The notes under the pieces are model-generated. The model was not told where the DNA came from, ran no database searches, and saw nothing but the letters and a program-made list of their open reading frames with translations. A stretch of DNA of 64,000 bases from Paraburkholderia phosphatilytica (GTDB lineage: Bacteria > Pseudomonadota > Gammaproteobacteria > Burkholderiales > Burkholderiaceae), in contig NZ_QQOA01000006.1 of the NCBI RefSeq assembly GCF_003443895.1, forward strand, positions 62,001 through 126,000, written 5' to 3'. Each line of letters begins with the position of its first letter. Position 1 is the first letter of the stretch. Shown piece after piece: positions 24,909 through 33,341 of this stretch. A program made the position numbers and the translations under genes.

Positions 24909-26225
24909 TTACGATTCGAGCGTGCCGAACCTGGCGTTCGCCGGCTCTGCAGGCGGTTCGCGTTTCATGCAGATCACCGCGATCAACCCGAGCGACAAAC
25001 CGATCATCACGTACATGACCGGCGCGAGCGGCGAACCGGTCAGCTTGATCAGCCAGGTCACGAAAAACTGCGCGAAGCCGCCGAAGATCAGCACGGCCAC
25101 GTTGTTCACGATCGCCAGCGACGTCGCGCGAATCCGCACCGGGTAGAGTTCCGCGAGCGTCGTGCAATACACGCCGAGGAAGGTCGCGCTGAACACGCCC
25201 GCGACAACCTGGGTGAACAGCAGCCGGCCAATCGACGGTTCCGCGGTGACCCACGTGTAGAGCGGATACAGCGTGACGAGGTACAGGCCGAGCGACCACA
25301 GCAGCAGACGCTTGCGGTCGTAGCGGTCCGAAGCTGCGCCCGCGATCGGCACGACGATCAGCATCACGATCGCCGCGATCATCTGCACCATGAAGCTCTG
25401 TGACACGGGCAGCTTCAGCACCTGCTTCGCGTAGGTGACCGTATAGCCGAACGTGACGTAGAACGACACCGCGCTCGCCACGACCATCCCCATCCCGATC
25501 AGATACTTGCGGCCCGGCTCTTTCAGTTCGGCGGCGAGCGCCTGCGAACGCGTCTTCGCGTGGGTCAGCATCTGCGTGAACGCTGCGGATTCCATCACGC
25601 TGCGACGCATGTACAGCGTGATCGGCACGATCACGAGCCCGACCGCGAACGGGATGCGCCACGCGCCGGCCGCCTGCTGCGCCGGCGTGAACGCGAGCGT
25701 CACGACCATGCCGAGCGCGGCGCCGAGCACCTGCGCCATCAGCTGGCCGGTGATCTGCCACGACCCGAAGAAGCCCGCGCGGCCAGGCGGCGCGAGCTCG
25801 ATCAGGAAAGCGGTCGACGTGCCGAACTCGCCGCCCACCGAGAACCCTTGCAACAGACGCGCGATCAGGATGATGAACGGCGCCGCGAAACCGGCGCTCG
25901 CGTAGGTGGGCGCGAAGGTGATCAGCAGCACGGACAAGGCCATCAGCAGCATGCCGAGCGTCATCGCGGCCTTGCGTCCGCGCCGGTCGCCATAGATACC
26001 GAGCAGCACGCCGCCCACCGGCCGCATGAAGAAGCCGGCGCCGAACAGCGCCGTGGTCAGCAGGATCGCGTTGAGGTCGCTGCCGGGCAGCGCCGGGTTG
26101 ACGGGGAAGAACAGCTTGCTGATCACCGGCGTCATCACCGCGAAGACGGTGAAGTCGTACCACTCCATCGCGTTGCCCAGCACCGCGGCTATCGCGCCTC
26201 GGCTTTTGCTCGATTGTGCTTGCAT
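24909..26225 (-). CDS. MFS transporter, metabolite:H+ symporter (MHS) type
   Basis: The 438-residue permease has about 12 transmembrane helices. The MHS-family opening RGAIAAVLGNAMEWYDFTVF is present, as are the loop motifs GDRRGRKAAMT (between helices 2-3) and GAASDRYDRKRLL (8-9), and GFSVGGEFGTSTAFLIE in helix 5. These carriers import carboxylates, osmolytes or aromatic acids with protons. It is the first gene of the MFS-CMD-monooxygenase operon. It presumably brings the substrate across the inner membrane after the TonB receptor has moved it across the outer one (inference). Confidence 0.92.
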   Translation of the reverse strand: MQAQSSKSRGAIAAVLGNAMEWYDFTVFAVMTPVISKLFFPVNPALPGSDLNAILLTTALFGAGFFMRPVGGVLLGIYGDRRGRKAAMTLGMLLMALSVLLITFAPTYASAGFAAPFIILIARLLQGFSVGGEFGTSTAFLIELAPPGRAGFFGSWQITGQLMAQVLGAALGMVVTLAFTPAQQAAGAWRIPFAVGLVIVPITLYMRRSVMESAAFTQMLTHAKTRSQALAAELKEPGRKYLIGMGMVVASAVSFYVTFGYTVTYAKQVLKLPVSQSFMVQMIAAIVMLIVVPIAGAASDRYDRKRLLLWSLGLYLVTLYPLYTWVTAEPSIGRLLFTQVVAGVFSATFLGVYCTTLAELYPVRIRATSLAIVNNVAVLIFGGFAQFFVTWLIKLTGSPLAPVMYVMIGLSLGLIAVICMKREPPAEPANARFGTLES

Positions 26226-26487
26226 CGTTATGTCCCGGTTGGATAGGCCTCTAGGCGGCGGTTGGTTCGACCACGCGCGGCAGCGGTCTGTTATGGGCCG
26301 CTGGTCTTTTGCTGAAAGCGTTCAACGGCCTTGTGCGCCAAGTCTATCCGCATGCGACGGGAATAAAAAACTGAATTGCTGATATCGATTCACGAATAAA
26401 TAGCAAAAAATTCTGCGCGACGCAGTCTTGCTGCGGTCAGAGACGGGGCAACGACGGGAGGAAGAGAACGTCGGTTCGGCGCGACGA
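26226..26487. other. 262-bp intergenic region
   Basis: It separates the end of the leftward membrane-protein gene (26488) from the start of the MFS operon. It should hold the MFS operon promoter; an AT-rich stretch at 26365-26410 is the likeliest place. No confident -35/-10 pair or operator was recognised. Confidence 0.35.
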
Positions 26488-27255
26488 CTAGCCGGCGGGT
26501 GTGTCTGCCATCGTGCCGGCACTCGCGTTCGCGCGTGCGATGCGGCGAGCCTGGCGCGGCAGCACGACGTACATGCCCCACGGCACGAGCACGAGCAACT
26601 GGAGAAGCGGCAGAAAGCGAAGCAGCGCGGGCGGCACGATCACGTTGACGACGATCGCGCCGAGTACTGACCAGAAGCACGTGGTCAAACCGAGCAGGGT
26701 GGTTTGCATGAAGGTCAGCGACCCACGTGTGATCAGCGCGTGCGCGGCGAATGCGTGTTTCGTCACGTAGCCCGTGAGCGGCGCGGCTAGCAGCAAAAGC
26801 AGCAGGATCGGTATCAGCGTCCTGAACAGGAGGAACGCTGCGAGTGGCAGGAACGGGTCCCACCAGTGCACGTAGAACTGGATGAGTGTCCACGGAAACG
26901 GCATGGCAGCCGGTTCGCCATGTGTGACCGCGTGGAAGAACAAGAGGGCTGGCAGCGTGCAGGAGCCGGTCACGAGCACCGTCCACAGTATCCAGCGCCG
27001 CCACACGCACGACCACCACAACGCTAGCCGGCGACGCGTATTCATCGGTGGCGACATCCGGAACATCGCGCGGCCGTCGGTGAACCAGAGCAGTACCAGC
27101 ACGACGGCAAGCACCGCGCAGAGCCACGTCAGCCCGTAGACGTAGCCGATCTGAGCCTGAGCGATCGACGCGGTCGATGTCGTCGAGAAGTGCTGAAGAT
27201 GTTGCGCGATGTACGCGGATGGGTCGGTTGGGGGAGTCCCTTCGGTGGTTGCCAT
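26488..27255 (-). CDS. hypothetical polytopic inner-membrane protein
   Basis: The 255-residue protein starts at ATG 27255 (MATTEGTPPTDPSAYIAQHL). After a polar ~35-residue N terminus it shows about six hydrophobic segments (for example YGLTWLCAVLAVVLVLLWF, ALLFFHAV, FLPLAAFLLFRTLIPILLLL, LLQLLVLVPWGMYVVL). No catalytic motif or family was recognised. It is a single gene between the MFS and VOC genes on the same strand, with gaps of 262 and 207 bp, and no functional link can be stated. Confidence 0.7.
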   Translation of the reverse strand: MATTEGTPPTDPSAYIAQHLQHFSTTSTASIAQAQIGYVYGLTWLCAVLAVVLVLLWFTDGRAMFRMSPPMNTRRRLALWWSCVWRRWILWTVLVTGSCTLPALLFFHAVTHGEPAAMPFPWTLIQFYVHWWDPFLPLAAFLLFRTLIPILLLLLLAAPLTGYVTKHAFAAHALITRGSLTFMQTTLLGLTTCFWSVLGAIVVNVIVPPALLRFLPLLQLLVLVPWGMYVVLPRQARRIARANASAGTMADTPAG

Positions 27256-27462
27256 GTCATCCGTCCTCCGGCAATGCGGGCCAGCGTCACAGGCGGCTTG
27301 CGCCCACGTTGCGTACCTTGCGTACGTTGAGTAGAACGCGAACTGGGAAGGACATTTGCATACCGGACGGCGAAGCGCAACGCCGTCTGCGATCTTCACC
27401 CGGACCGCATAGCCGGCGTTGTCGCGCGATGTCGCGCTGAGTCGATCAGCGCGGCGGTGCGC

Positions 27463-27894
27463 TTATTTGGCAAACAGCGACGCGATGTTCGCGAACGCCT
27501 TCAGTTCGAGCGCGTTACCCGACGGATCCAGGAAGAACATGGTCGCCTGTTCGCCGACTTCGCCCTTGAAGCGGATGTACGGCTCGATGACGAACTCGAT
27601 GCCGGCGTCGGTCAGTTTCTTCGCGGCGGCCTCCCACTGCGCCATCGACAGCACCACGCCGAAGTGGCGCACCGGCACGCCGTGTCCGTCGACCGCGCTG
27701 GTCTGGCGATGGCCGGTTTCGTCCGGCGCGAGGTGGGCGACGATCTGGTGGCCATAGAAATTGAAGTCGACCCATTCGTCGGAACTGCGGCCTTCGGGGC
27801 AACCGAGCAGATCGCCATAGAACTCGCGCGCGGCCGCGATGCTGTGAACTGGAAAGGCAAGGTGAAACGGAGGCAGGCTGGTTGTGGTGTCCAT
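27463..27894 (-). CDS. VOC-family (glyoxalase/dioxygenase) protein
   Basis: The 143-residue single-domain protein has the VOC beta-alpha-beta-beta-beta pattern: [20 protein letters not shown] at the start, [20 protein letters not shown] mid-way and [17 protein letters not shown] at the end. Metal-ligand candidates are the first-strand His (FHLAF), the mid His (VRHFGV) and the last Glu (ALELK). Such proteins act as glyoxalases, extradiol dioxygenases or resistance enzymes. It is transcribed divergently from the LysR gene, which is probably its regulator. Confidence 0.86.
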   Translation of the reverse strand: MDTTTSLPPFHLAFPVHSIAAAREFYGDLLGCPEGRSSDEWVDFNFYGHQIVAHLAPDETGHRQTSAVDGHGVPVRHFGVVLSMAQWEAAAKKLTDAGIEFVIEPYIRFKGEVGEQATMFFLDPSGNALELKAFANIASLFAK

Positions 27895-27975
27895 GATCGG
27901 TTGAATGACAGTGGGGTGGAATGCAGTCTATATATGACGAAACCAATTGAAAAACGATATATTTTCGACCTAAGC

Positions 27976-27990
27976 ATCGAAAATTTTGAT
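27976..27990. promoter_or_regulatory. LysR-type T-N11-A site between VOC and LysR genes
   Basis: ATCGAAAATTTTGAT is a near-palindrome with the T-N11-A spacing of LysR-family sites. It lies 12 bp upstream of the LysR start within the 107-bp divergent region. It is a likely recognition site for the adjacent regulator. Confidence 0.5.
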
Positions 27991-28001
27991 GAATCGACAC
28001 C

Positions 28002-28880
28002 ATGCTGCGTGAACTCAGGACCTTCCTTGCCGTGGTTCGCCACGGGACCTTCGCGGGCGCCGGCTCGCACATCGGCCTGACGCAGTCGGCCGTCAGCGCG
28101 CAGATCCAGCGGCTCGAAGAGGAGCTGGGGTTCGCGCTGTTCGACCGCACCGGACGCGCGGCGACGCTCAACGCGGCCGGTCGCCAGACGGTGGAGCTTG
28201 CCGAGGAACTGCTGTCGGTCTATGCGCGGCTCGCGGACCGCGGCCGTGGCGCCGACCAGTCCGGGCTGCTGCGCGTGGGGGCCATCGCTTCGGCGCAGAC
28301 GTCGTTTCTGGTCGGCGCGATCCGGCGCTTCCGCGACGAGGCGCCGGGCTGGCGGATCCGTGTGGTTCCGGGTGTGTCGCTGAATCTGCTGGCGCAGGTG
28401 GATTCCGGCGAACTCGACCTCGCGGTGATCATCAAGCCGCCGTTCGCGCTGCCGGCCGAACTCAACTGGCGCACGCTCGCAATGGAGCCGTTCGCGCTGC
28501 TCGTGCCGCGGCGTCTTTCGAAACAGCCATGGCGCGAACTGCTGGCGTCCGAGCCATTCATCCGGTACGACCGGAGTTCGTTCGGCGGACGCGTCGTGGA
28601 CCGCTTTCTGCGCAAGCTTCGGATGACCGTGCACGATGTAGTCGAGCTCGACGAGTTGCAGGGCATCGTGGGTCTCGTCGCGCAGGGCGCGGGCGTGGCG
28701 ATCGTGCCGCAATCGGCCGGACTGCATCTGCCGAGGAGCGTGACCACGCTATCGCTCGGTGACGATACGTTCGTGCGGGAAATCGGGCTCGTGGAGCGCA
28801 GCGCGCATGGTCAGCAGTCCGCGGCGGAGCATTTTGCGGACTGCGTGCACACCGTGACGGAAGCGTTGCGGCGGCGTTGA
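28002..28880 (+). CDS. LysR-family transcriptional regulator
   Basis: The 292-residue protein has a standard LysR helix-turn-helix (MLRELRTFLAVVRHGTFAGA, SHIGLTQSAVSAQIQRLEEE) and an effector domain beginning near residue 90 (LLRVGAIASAQTSFLVGAIR). Divergence from the VOC gene with a T-N11-A site between them points to local control of that gene. The effector cannot be inferred. Confidence 0.9.
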   Translation: MLRELRTFLAVVRHGTFAGAGSHIGLTQSAVSAQIQRLEEELGFALFDRTGRAATLNAAGRQTVELAEELLSVYARLADRGRGADQSGLLRVGAIASAQTSFLVGAIRRFRDEAPGWRIRVVPGVSLNLLAQVDSGELDLAVIIKPPFALPAELNWRTLAMEPFALLVPRRLSKQPWRELLASEPFIRYDRSSFGGRVVDRFLRKLRMTVHDVVELDELQGIVGLVAQGAGVAIVPQSAGLHLPRSVTTLSLGDDTFVREIGLVERSAHGQQSAAEHFADCVHTVTEALRRR

Positions 28881-28885
28881 CCGGC

Positions 28886-29116
28886 TCAGGACGCGGACTG
28901 CGAGCGGGTCGCGTCGATATGGCCCTGCGTGGACTTCGCGGTATCCGCCTGCGACGGATCGATGGAGGCTGGGGTGCTGGACGTACTGCCGCTTGCGTCG
29001 TCCTGCTGCACGCGATGATCGATCACGCTGTTCTGCAGGATCGCGCACATCACCACGAGCAGCGCGATCGCGATCGCGGCAAGCCCGGAATAGCCGGCAA
29101 TCTTGAGGCCCTTCAT
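28886..29116 (-). CDS. small single-span membrane protein
   Basis: The 76-residue protein starts MKGLKIAGYSGLAAIAIALLVVMCAI, an N-terminal membrane anchor, followed by a polar Ser/Thr/Asp/Gln-rich tail of ~45 residues with no recognised domain. ATG at 29116 follows a GGAGAAAG ribosome site (minus strand). It lies tail-to-tail with the LysR gene, 5 bp apart. No function can be assigned. Confidence 0.6.
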   Translation of the reverse strand: MKGLKIAGYSGLAAIAIALLVVMCAILQNSVIDHRVQQDDASGSTSSTPASIDPSQADTAKSTQGHIDATRSQSAS

Positions 29117-29406
29117 GATGCTTTCTCCCGTAGTAGGAACCCCTGAAACCGAGGCACACACGGCCTTTCTGCGGACCGTGCAGCAGCAATGTAGCAGGCC
29201 GCGATGCAGGTTGTGCGACAGGCGCGAAAAATAGTCGACACGCGTTGGACCGGCGCAAAATGGCTAGATTCAATGCGCATCGATCCGCCTTACGCAAGCG
29301 GCGGGCCCGTTCCGTTTCGTGTTTGTTCGCAGGCGCTCTCGCCGCGTGGCGATGGGTGGATATGTTCGTGCGACTGCTGGCGTAACCCGCCGCTACGGCG
29401 CAGGAA

Positions 29407-29421
29407 TTTCGGATCGGAAAC
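29407..29421 (+). promoter_or_regulatory. operator-like copy 3 (TTTCGGATCGGAAAC)
   Basis: It differs by one base from the 15-bp sequence at 18801-18815. It lies 145 bp upstream of the amaB-like -35 element and could be an auxiliary site for looping. Confidence 0.45.
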
Positions 29422-29595
29422 GACCGGGAGCGCTGCGGGTGCAGCGCCGTAAAACAGCAGGTCGGGTACATCGCGTGGCCTCGCAGCGACTGGGAAAGCC
29501 CACAGCATGACAGCGAAACTGGCTTTGAGTGTACTCGTCCATTTGGCCAGTTGCTGCGACAGCGACCGGCGTGTATAGTCGCCGGACACAGTTTG

Positions 29596-29610
29596 TTTCT
29601 GATCGGAAAT
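29596..29610 (+). promoter_or_regulatory. operator-like copy 4 in amaB-like leader
   Basis: TTTCTGATCGGAAAT: its first 14 bases are identical to 18801-18814 upstream of the XRE-cupin gene. It lies just downstream of the predicted start of transcription and 14 bp before the ATG. It is a candidate repressor site for the XRE-cupin protein. Confidence 0.6.
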
Positions 29611-29623
29611 CAAAGGAATCTCG

Positions 29624-31123
29624 ATGAACACGACCTCCATCCTTGCCGATCTCGGCATTTCCGCAGCCGCGCAGGGCGGCGACCTCGCAGTCCACTCGCC
29701 GGTTTCGGGCGAACTGATCGGTAACGTAAAAACCAGCTCGCTTGCCGACGTGGATACCGCGCTGGCCCGCGCGCGCGAAGCATTCGACACCTGGCGCAAC
29801 GTGCCCGCGCCGCGCCGCGGCGAACTGGTGCGCCTGCTCGGCAACCGGCTGCGCGAGAAGAAGCAGGCACTCGGCGCGCTCGTGTCGCTCGAGGCCGGCA
29901 AGATTCTCCAGGAAGGCCTGGGCGAAGTGCAGGAAATGATCGACATCTGCGACTTCGCGGTCGGGCTGTCGCGCCAGCTCTACGGTCTGACCATTGCCTC
30001 CGAGCGTCCGGGGCACCGGATGGGCGAAACCTGGCATCCGATGGGCGTGTGCGCGGTGATCTCGGCGTTCAACTTCCCGGTCGCGGTCTGGTCGTGGAAT
30101 GCGGCGCTGGCGCTCGTCTGCGGCAACGCGGTCGTGTGGAAGCCGTCCGAGAAAACGCCGCTCACCGCGATCGCGGTGCACCACCTGATGGAAGAGGTGC
30201 TGAAGGAATTCGGCGACGCGCCCGCGGGCCTGGCGGCGCTGATCGTCGGTGGCCGCGAGGTGGGCGCGAAGCTGGTCGCGGACCCGCGTGCGTCGATCGT
30301 CAGCGCAACCGGCAGCACGGGAATGGGCCGTGCCGTCGGCGTCGAAGTCGCGAAGCGCTTCGGCCGGTCGATCCTCGAACTGGGGGGCAACAACGCGGGC
30401 ATCATCGCGCCGAGCGCGGACCGCGAGCTTGCATCGCGCGCCATCCTGTTCTCCGCCGTCGGTACGGCGGGGCAGCGCTGCACGTCGCTGCGACGCCTGT
30501 TCGTGCATGAAAGCGTGTACGACGAAACGGTCGCGCGGCTCAAGCAGCTCTATGCAAAGGTGCCGATCGGCAACCCGCTCGAAAAGGGCACGCTGATGGG
30601 CCCGCTGATCGACCAGCAGGCATTCGCGCGGATGCAGGAAGCGCTGCAGCAGGCGAAGAGCGAGGGCGGCACGGTGACCGGCGGCGAGCGCGTCGAGGTG
30701 GCGGGCCTGGCCGGCGGCTACTACGTGCGGCCCGCTATCGTCGAGATGCCGTCGCAGTCGGACATCGTGCTGACCGAAACCTTCGCGCCGATTCTCTACG
30801 TGATGCGCTACCGCGACTTCGACGAAGCGGTGGCGGGCAACAACGCGGCACACCACGGTCTCTCGTCGTGTGTGTTCACCACGGATCTTCGCGAAGCCGA
30901 GCGGTTCCTGTCGGCGTCGGGCAGCGACTGCGGTATCGCGAACGTGAACATCGGGCCGAGCGGCGCGGAAATCGGCGGCGCGTTCGGTGGCGAGAAAGAA
31001 ACCGGCGGCGGCCGCGAATCGGGCTCGGACGCATGGAAGGCCTACATGCGCCGCGCGACGAACACGGTCAACTACTCGTCGGCACTGCCGCTCGCACAAG
31101 GGATCGATTTCAACATCGACTGA
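29624..31123 (+). CDS. amaB: aldehyde dehydrogenase, AmaB/AASADH (ALDH7) type
   Basis: The 499-residue NAD-dependent aldehyde dehydrogenase has the catalytic Glu in LELGGNN (near residue 263) and the catalytic Cys in GTAGQRCTSLRR (near 287). The substrate-loop signatures GPSGAEIGGAFGGEKETGGG and a C-terminal RRATNTVNYS are characteristic of the antiquitin/ALDH7 group that oxidises alpha-aminoadipate semialdehyde. In Pseudomonas AmaB oxidises this semialdehyde to aminoadipate in lysine/pipecolate catabolism. The FAD oxidase-like gene that follows supports this. Its promoter carries the motif shared with the XRE-cupin gene. Confidence 0.88.
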   Translation: MNTTSILADLGISAAAQGGDLAVHSPVSGELIGNVKTSSLADVDTALARAREAFDTWRNVPAPRRGELVRLLGNRLREKKQALGALVSLEAGKILQEGLGEVQEMIDICDFAVGLSRQLYGLTIASERPGHRMGETWHPMGVCAVISAFNFPVAVWSWNAALALVCGNAVVWKPSEKTPLTAIAVHHLMEEVLKEFGDAPAGLAALIVGGREVGAKLVADPRASIVSATGSTGMGRAVGVEVAKRFGRSILELGGNNAGIIAPSADRELASRAILFSAVGTAGQRCTSLRRLFVHESVYDETVARLKQLYAKVPIGNPLEKGTLMGPLIDQQAFARMQEALQQAKSEGGTVTGGERVEVAGLAGGYYVRPAIVEMPSQSDIVLTETFAPILYVMRYRDFDEAVAGNNAAHHGLSSCVFTTDLREAERFLSASGSDCGIANVNIGPSGAEIGGAFGGEKETGGGRESGSDAWKAYMRRATNTVNYSSALPLAQGIDFNID

Positions 31124-31179
31124 TCGCGCGTGCGCCGGGACGACGGCGACAACATCAAGTGTGCCAGGCGGAGCGAAGC

Positions 31180-32352
31180 GTGAGTTCAAAGGTCGTGATT
31201 GTCGGCGGCGGCGTGGTGGGAAGTTCGATCGCCTATTTTTTGCGCATGAACGACCCAACGGTCGACGTGACGGTGATCGAGCGCGATCCGACGTATGCGC
31301 GTTCGTCTTCGGCGTTGTCGGCGGCATCGATCCGCCAGCAGTTCTCGACGCCGTTGTCGATCCAGATGTCGCTGTTCGGCATCGACTTCCTGCGCTCGAT
31401 CGGCGAACGTCTGCAGATCGACGGTTCGAAGCCGTCGATCGATCTGCACGAAGGCGGCTATCTGTTTCTCGCCACGCCGGCCGGCGAATCGACGCTGCGC
31501 GAGAATCACACGTTGCAGCGCGCGCTGGGGGCGGACATTACGTGGCTCGACCGCGATGGGCTCGCGGCGCGCTTCCCGTGGCTCAACACCGATGATCTCG
31601 TCGCGGGCACCTATGGCGAGAGCGGCGAAGGCTGGTTCGACGGTTACGGGCTCGTGCAGGCGTTGCGCAAGAAGGCGCAGGCGCTCGGCGCGCGCTACGT
31701 CGCCGATGCGGTGGCGGCGGTGCGTCGCGATGGGCGGCGCGTCACGCATGTGCAGACGGCACACGGCGAAACGTTCGCGTGCGACTTCATGGTGAATGCG
31801 GCAGGGGCGTGGGCGCGCGGGATTGCGCAGATGCTCGATATCGAACTGCCGGTGTTCGCGCGTCGCCGCAGCATCTTCAACGTCAGTTCGCCGGCACGTC
31901 TCGAGCGCGCGCCGCTGCTCATCGATCCGTGCGGCGTGTATTTCCGTCCGGAGGGCACGACGTACATCTGCGGCACGTCGCCGTCCGCGGACAACGATCC
32001 GGACGATCTTCCGCTCGACGAAGTCGATCATGCGCTGTTCGACGAAGTGATCTGGCCTGCGCTCGCGCATCGCGTGCCGCAGTTCGAGGCGTTGCGCGTC
32101 GAACATTGCTGGTCCGGCTACTACGAGTACAACGTGCTCGATCAGAACGCGATCATCGGTGAGCACCCCGACATCGACAACTGCATCTTCGCGAACGGCT
32201 TCAGCGGGCACGGTCTTCAACAGGGACCGGCAACCGGGCGAGGCGTTGCGGAGCTGATCCTGCACGGCGGCTATACGACGCTCGATCTGTCCGGTCTGGG
32301 TTTTGCCCGCGTGCTGGAAAATCGTCCGATCATCGAGAAGAACGTCGTGTAG
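31180..32352 (+). CDS. FAD-dependent amino-acid oxidoreductase (DAO/FOXRED1-like), AmaA-like
   Basis: The 390-residue enzyme starts at GTG 31180 (M/VSSKVVIVGGGVVGSSIAYF), placing the FAD-binding GxGxxG immediately at the N terminus. DAO-family features include EGGYLFLATP, NAAGAWARGIAQML and a C-terminal ANGFSGHGLQQGPATGRG that contacts flavin. It resembles sarcosine/dimethylglycine-oxidase-type and FOXRED1-like enzymes. Next to the AASADH gene (56 bp gap) the best guess is an L-pipecolate or related cyclic imino-acid oxidase feeding AmaB. This is inferred from context, since Pseudomonas AmaA is somewhat longer. Confidence 0.8.
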   Translation: MSSKVVIVGGGVVGSSIAYFLRMNDPTVDVTVIERDPTYARSSSALSAASIRQQFSTPLSIQMSLFGIDFLRSIGERLQIDGSKPSIDLHEGGYLFLATPAGESTLRENHTLQRALGADITWLDRDGLAARFPWLNTDDLVAGTYGESGEGWFDGYGLVQALRKKAQALGARYVADAVAAVRRDGRRVTHVQTAHGETFACDFMVNAAGAWARGIAQMLDIELPVFARRRSIFNVSSPARLERAPLLIDPCGVYFRPEGTTYICGTSPSADNDPDDLPLDEVDHALFDEVIWPALAHRVPQFEALRVEHCWSGYYEYNVLDQNAIIGEHPDIDNCIFANGFSGHGLQQGPATGRGVAELILHGGYTTLDLSGLGFARVLENRPIIEKNVV

Positions 32353-32462
32353 TGCCGCCGCGATCGGCGAGCGGTTGAGACGTGCGATCGCGGCGTGCCC
32401 TGCAGCGTGTGCACGATCGCGAATCGTCGATCCGTCAGGTACTTGCGAAGCGCATCCGCAGG

Positions 32463-32785
32463 ATATCCACAAGCTTCTCAACAAAAATTGTGGACAAGTG
32501 CACACGGTGGGTTCGCTGCCGATCTCGCCCGCCGTGCAGCCTCGCGAAGCACGCACACGAGTCAAACCGAGTCGCGTCAATGACTTGCGATAGTCATACG
32601 AAAGATACCCACAGGTTTGTCACCAGAAACTGTGGATAAGAATGCGGTGTTATCACACCGCCAAGAGCCTTCGCGCACGCTGCGGTGCGACGAACTGCGC
32701 ACGGCCTGCAAATCGAAGCGGCTCAAGGGCTTACCGCGATCGTGCGCAGGATGGTCACAGGTTTATCGACAGTTTCTGTGCATAA
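32463..32785. repeat. array of three paired DnaA-box-like modules
   Basis: Three modules recur at 142- and 146-bp intervals. Each has a left nonamer and an inverted right nonamer exactly 26 bp apart: ATATCCACA (32463) with TGTGGACAA (32489); ATACCCACA (32605) with TGTGGATAA (32631); ATGGTCACA (32751) with TGTGCATAA (32777). TGTGGATAA is the perfect complement of the DnaA box TTATCCACA, and TTATGCACA also fits TTATNCACA. The spacers of modules 2 and 3 share GGTTTNTCNNCAG. The 458-bp gap (32353-32810) has no supported gene. dnaA, dnaN and rep genes are absent, so this looks like a DnaA-binding locus rather than a main origin. Confidence 0.65.
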
Positions 32786-32810
32786 GTCTGCGCGCCGCGG
32801 CGCCGCACCG

Positions 32811-33323
32811 CTACCCCAACCAATGCCTGAACACCGGCAAGCCATACCCACCATGCAGCCACACCCGGCTGCCGATCATCCACGCAGCGAACCACGACGC
32901 GCCGACAATCAGCAGATCGCAGTGTCCGCTGTTCCACCAGTTGAGCGAGTGCCGTCCCGCAATCCACGGCACGCCGAGCGGGTTCGGCCAGTCCGCGAAC
33001 AGATGCATGAGGCCACCGCAGGCGAAGCCGAACGCCACGGCCGCGGCAGGATAGTGTCCTAGCTCGTGATACGACCACGCGAGCAATGCCACCCAGCCAA
33101 TGCCCCAGTGCGTGACGGTGCGGTGCGTGACCCAGAGCCGCTTCGTGCGGGACCACCAGGCGACTTCGAGCCAGTCCGGCGCGGTTGCGCCGGCAGCGCC
33201 CGCGATGCAGGCCGCGATCGCCCAGAGATGATAGGGACCGCCCGCGTGCGCATGCGTGATCAACGCAGCGGCGATGATGCCGGCGGCCCAGCCCGTCGCG
33301 TGATGCGCGTGACTCGATGCCAT
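32811..33323 (-). CDS. YdjM-like (DUF457) membrane-bound putative metal-dependent hydrolase
   Basis: The 170-residue integral membrane protein carries conserved polar residues typical of the YdjM/DUF457 family: the N-terminal HAHHATGW, APDWLEV, THRTVTHWG and GGLMHLFADWPNPLGV. These His/Asp clusters are thought to bind a metal at the membrane face. E. coli YdjM is LexA-regulated; no LexA box was seen here. It lies 25 bp from the DnaA-box array, so the array could also fall in its 3' region. Physiological role unknown. Confidence 0.85.
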   Translation of the reverse strand: MASSHAHHATGWAAGIIAAALITHAHAGGPYHLWAIAACIAGAAGATAPDWLEVAWWSRTKRLWVTHRTVTHWGIGWVALLAWSYHELGHYPAAAVAFGFACGGLMHLFADWPNPLGVPWIAGRHSLNWWNSGHCDLLIVGASWFAAWMIGSRVWLHGGYGLPVFRHWLG

Positions 33324-33341
33324 CGAAAACGCGTCGTCAGG

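Larger units (their letters stand above)
29117..29623 (+). promoter_or_regulatory. amaB-like promoter region
   Basis: These 507 bp contain no supported gene. A sigma-70 promoter for the downstream aldehyde dehydrogenase is visible: TTGCTG (29551-29556), 17 bp, TATAGT (29574-29579), with transcription expected near 29586. Two operator-like sequences flank it (29407-29421 and 29596-29610, listed separately). The second lies at about +10 to +24, a position typical for a repressor. Confidence 0.6.

Noticed and set aside
32463..32785. DnaA-box array as the main chromosomal origin
   Set aside because: dnaA, dnaN, rpmH, gidA, parAB and repA are all absent nearby; only a DnaA-binding locus is supported.
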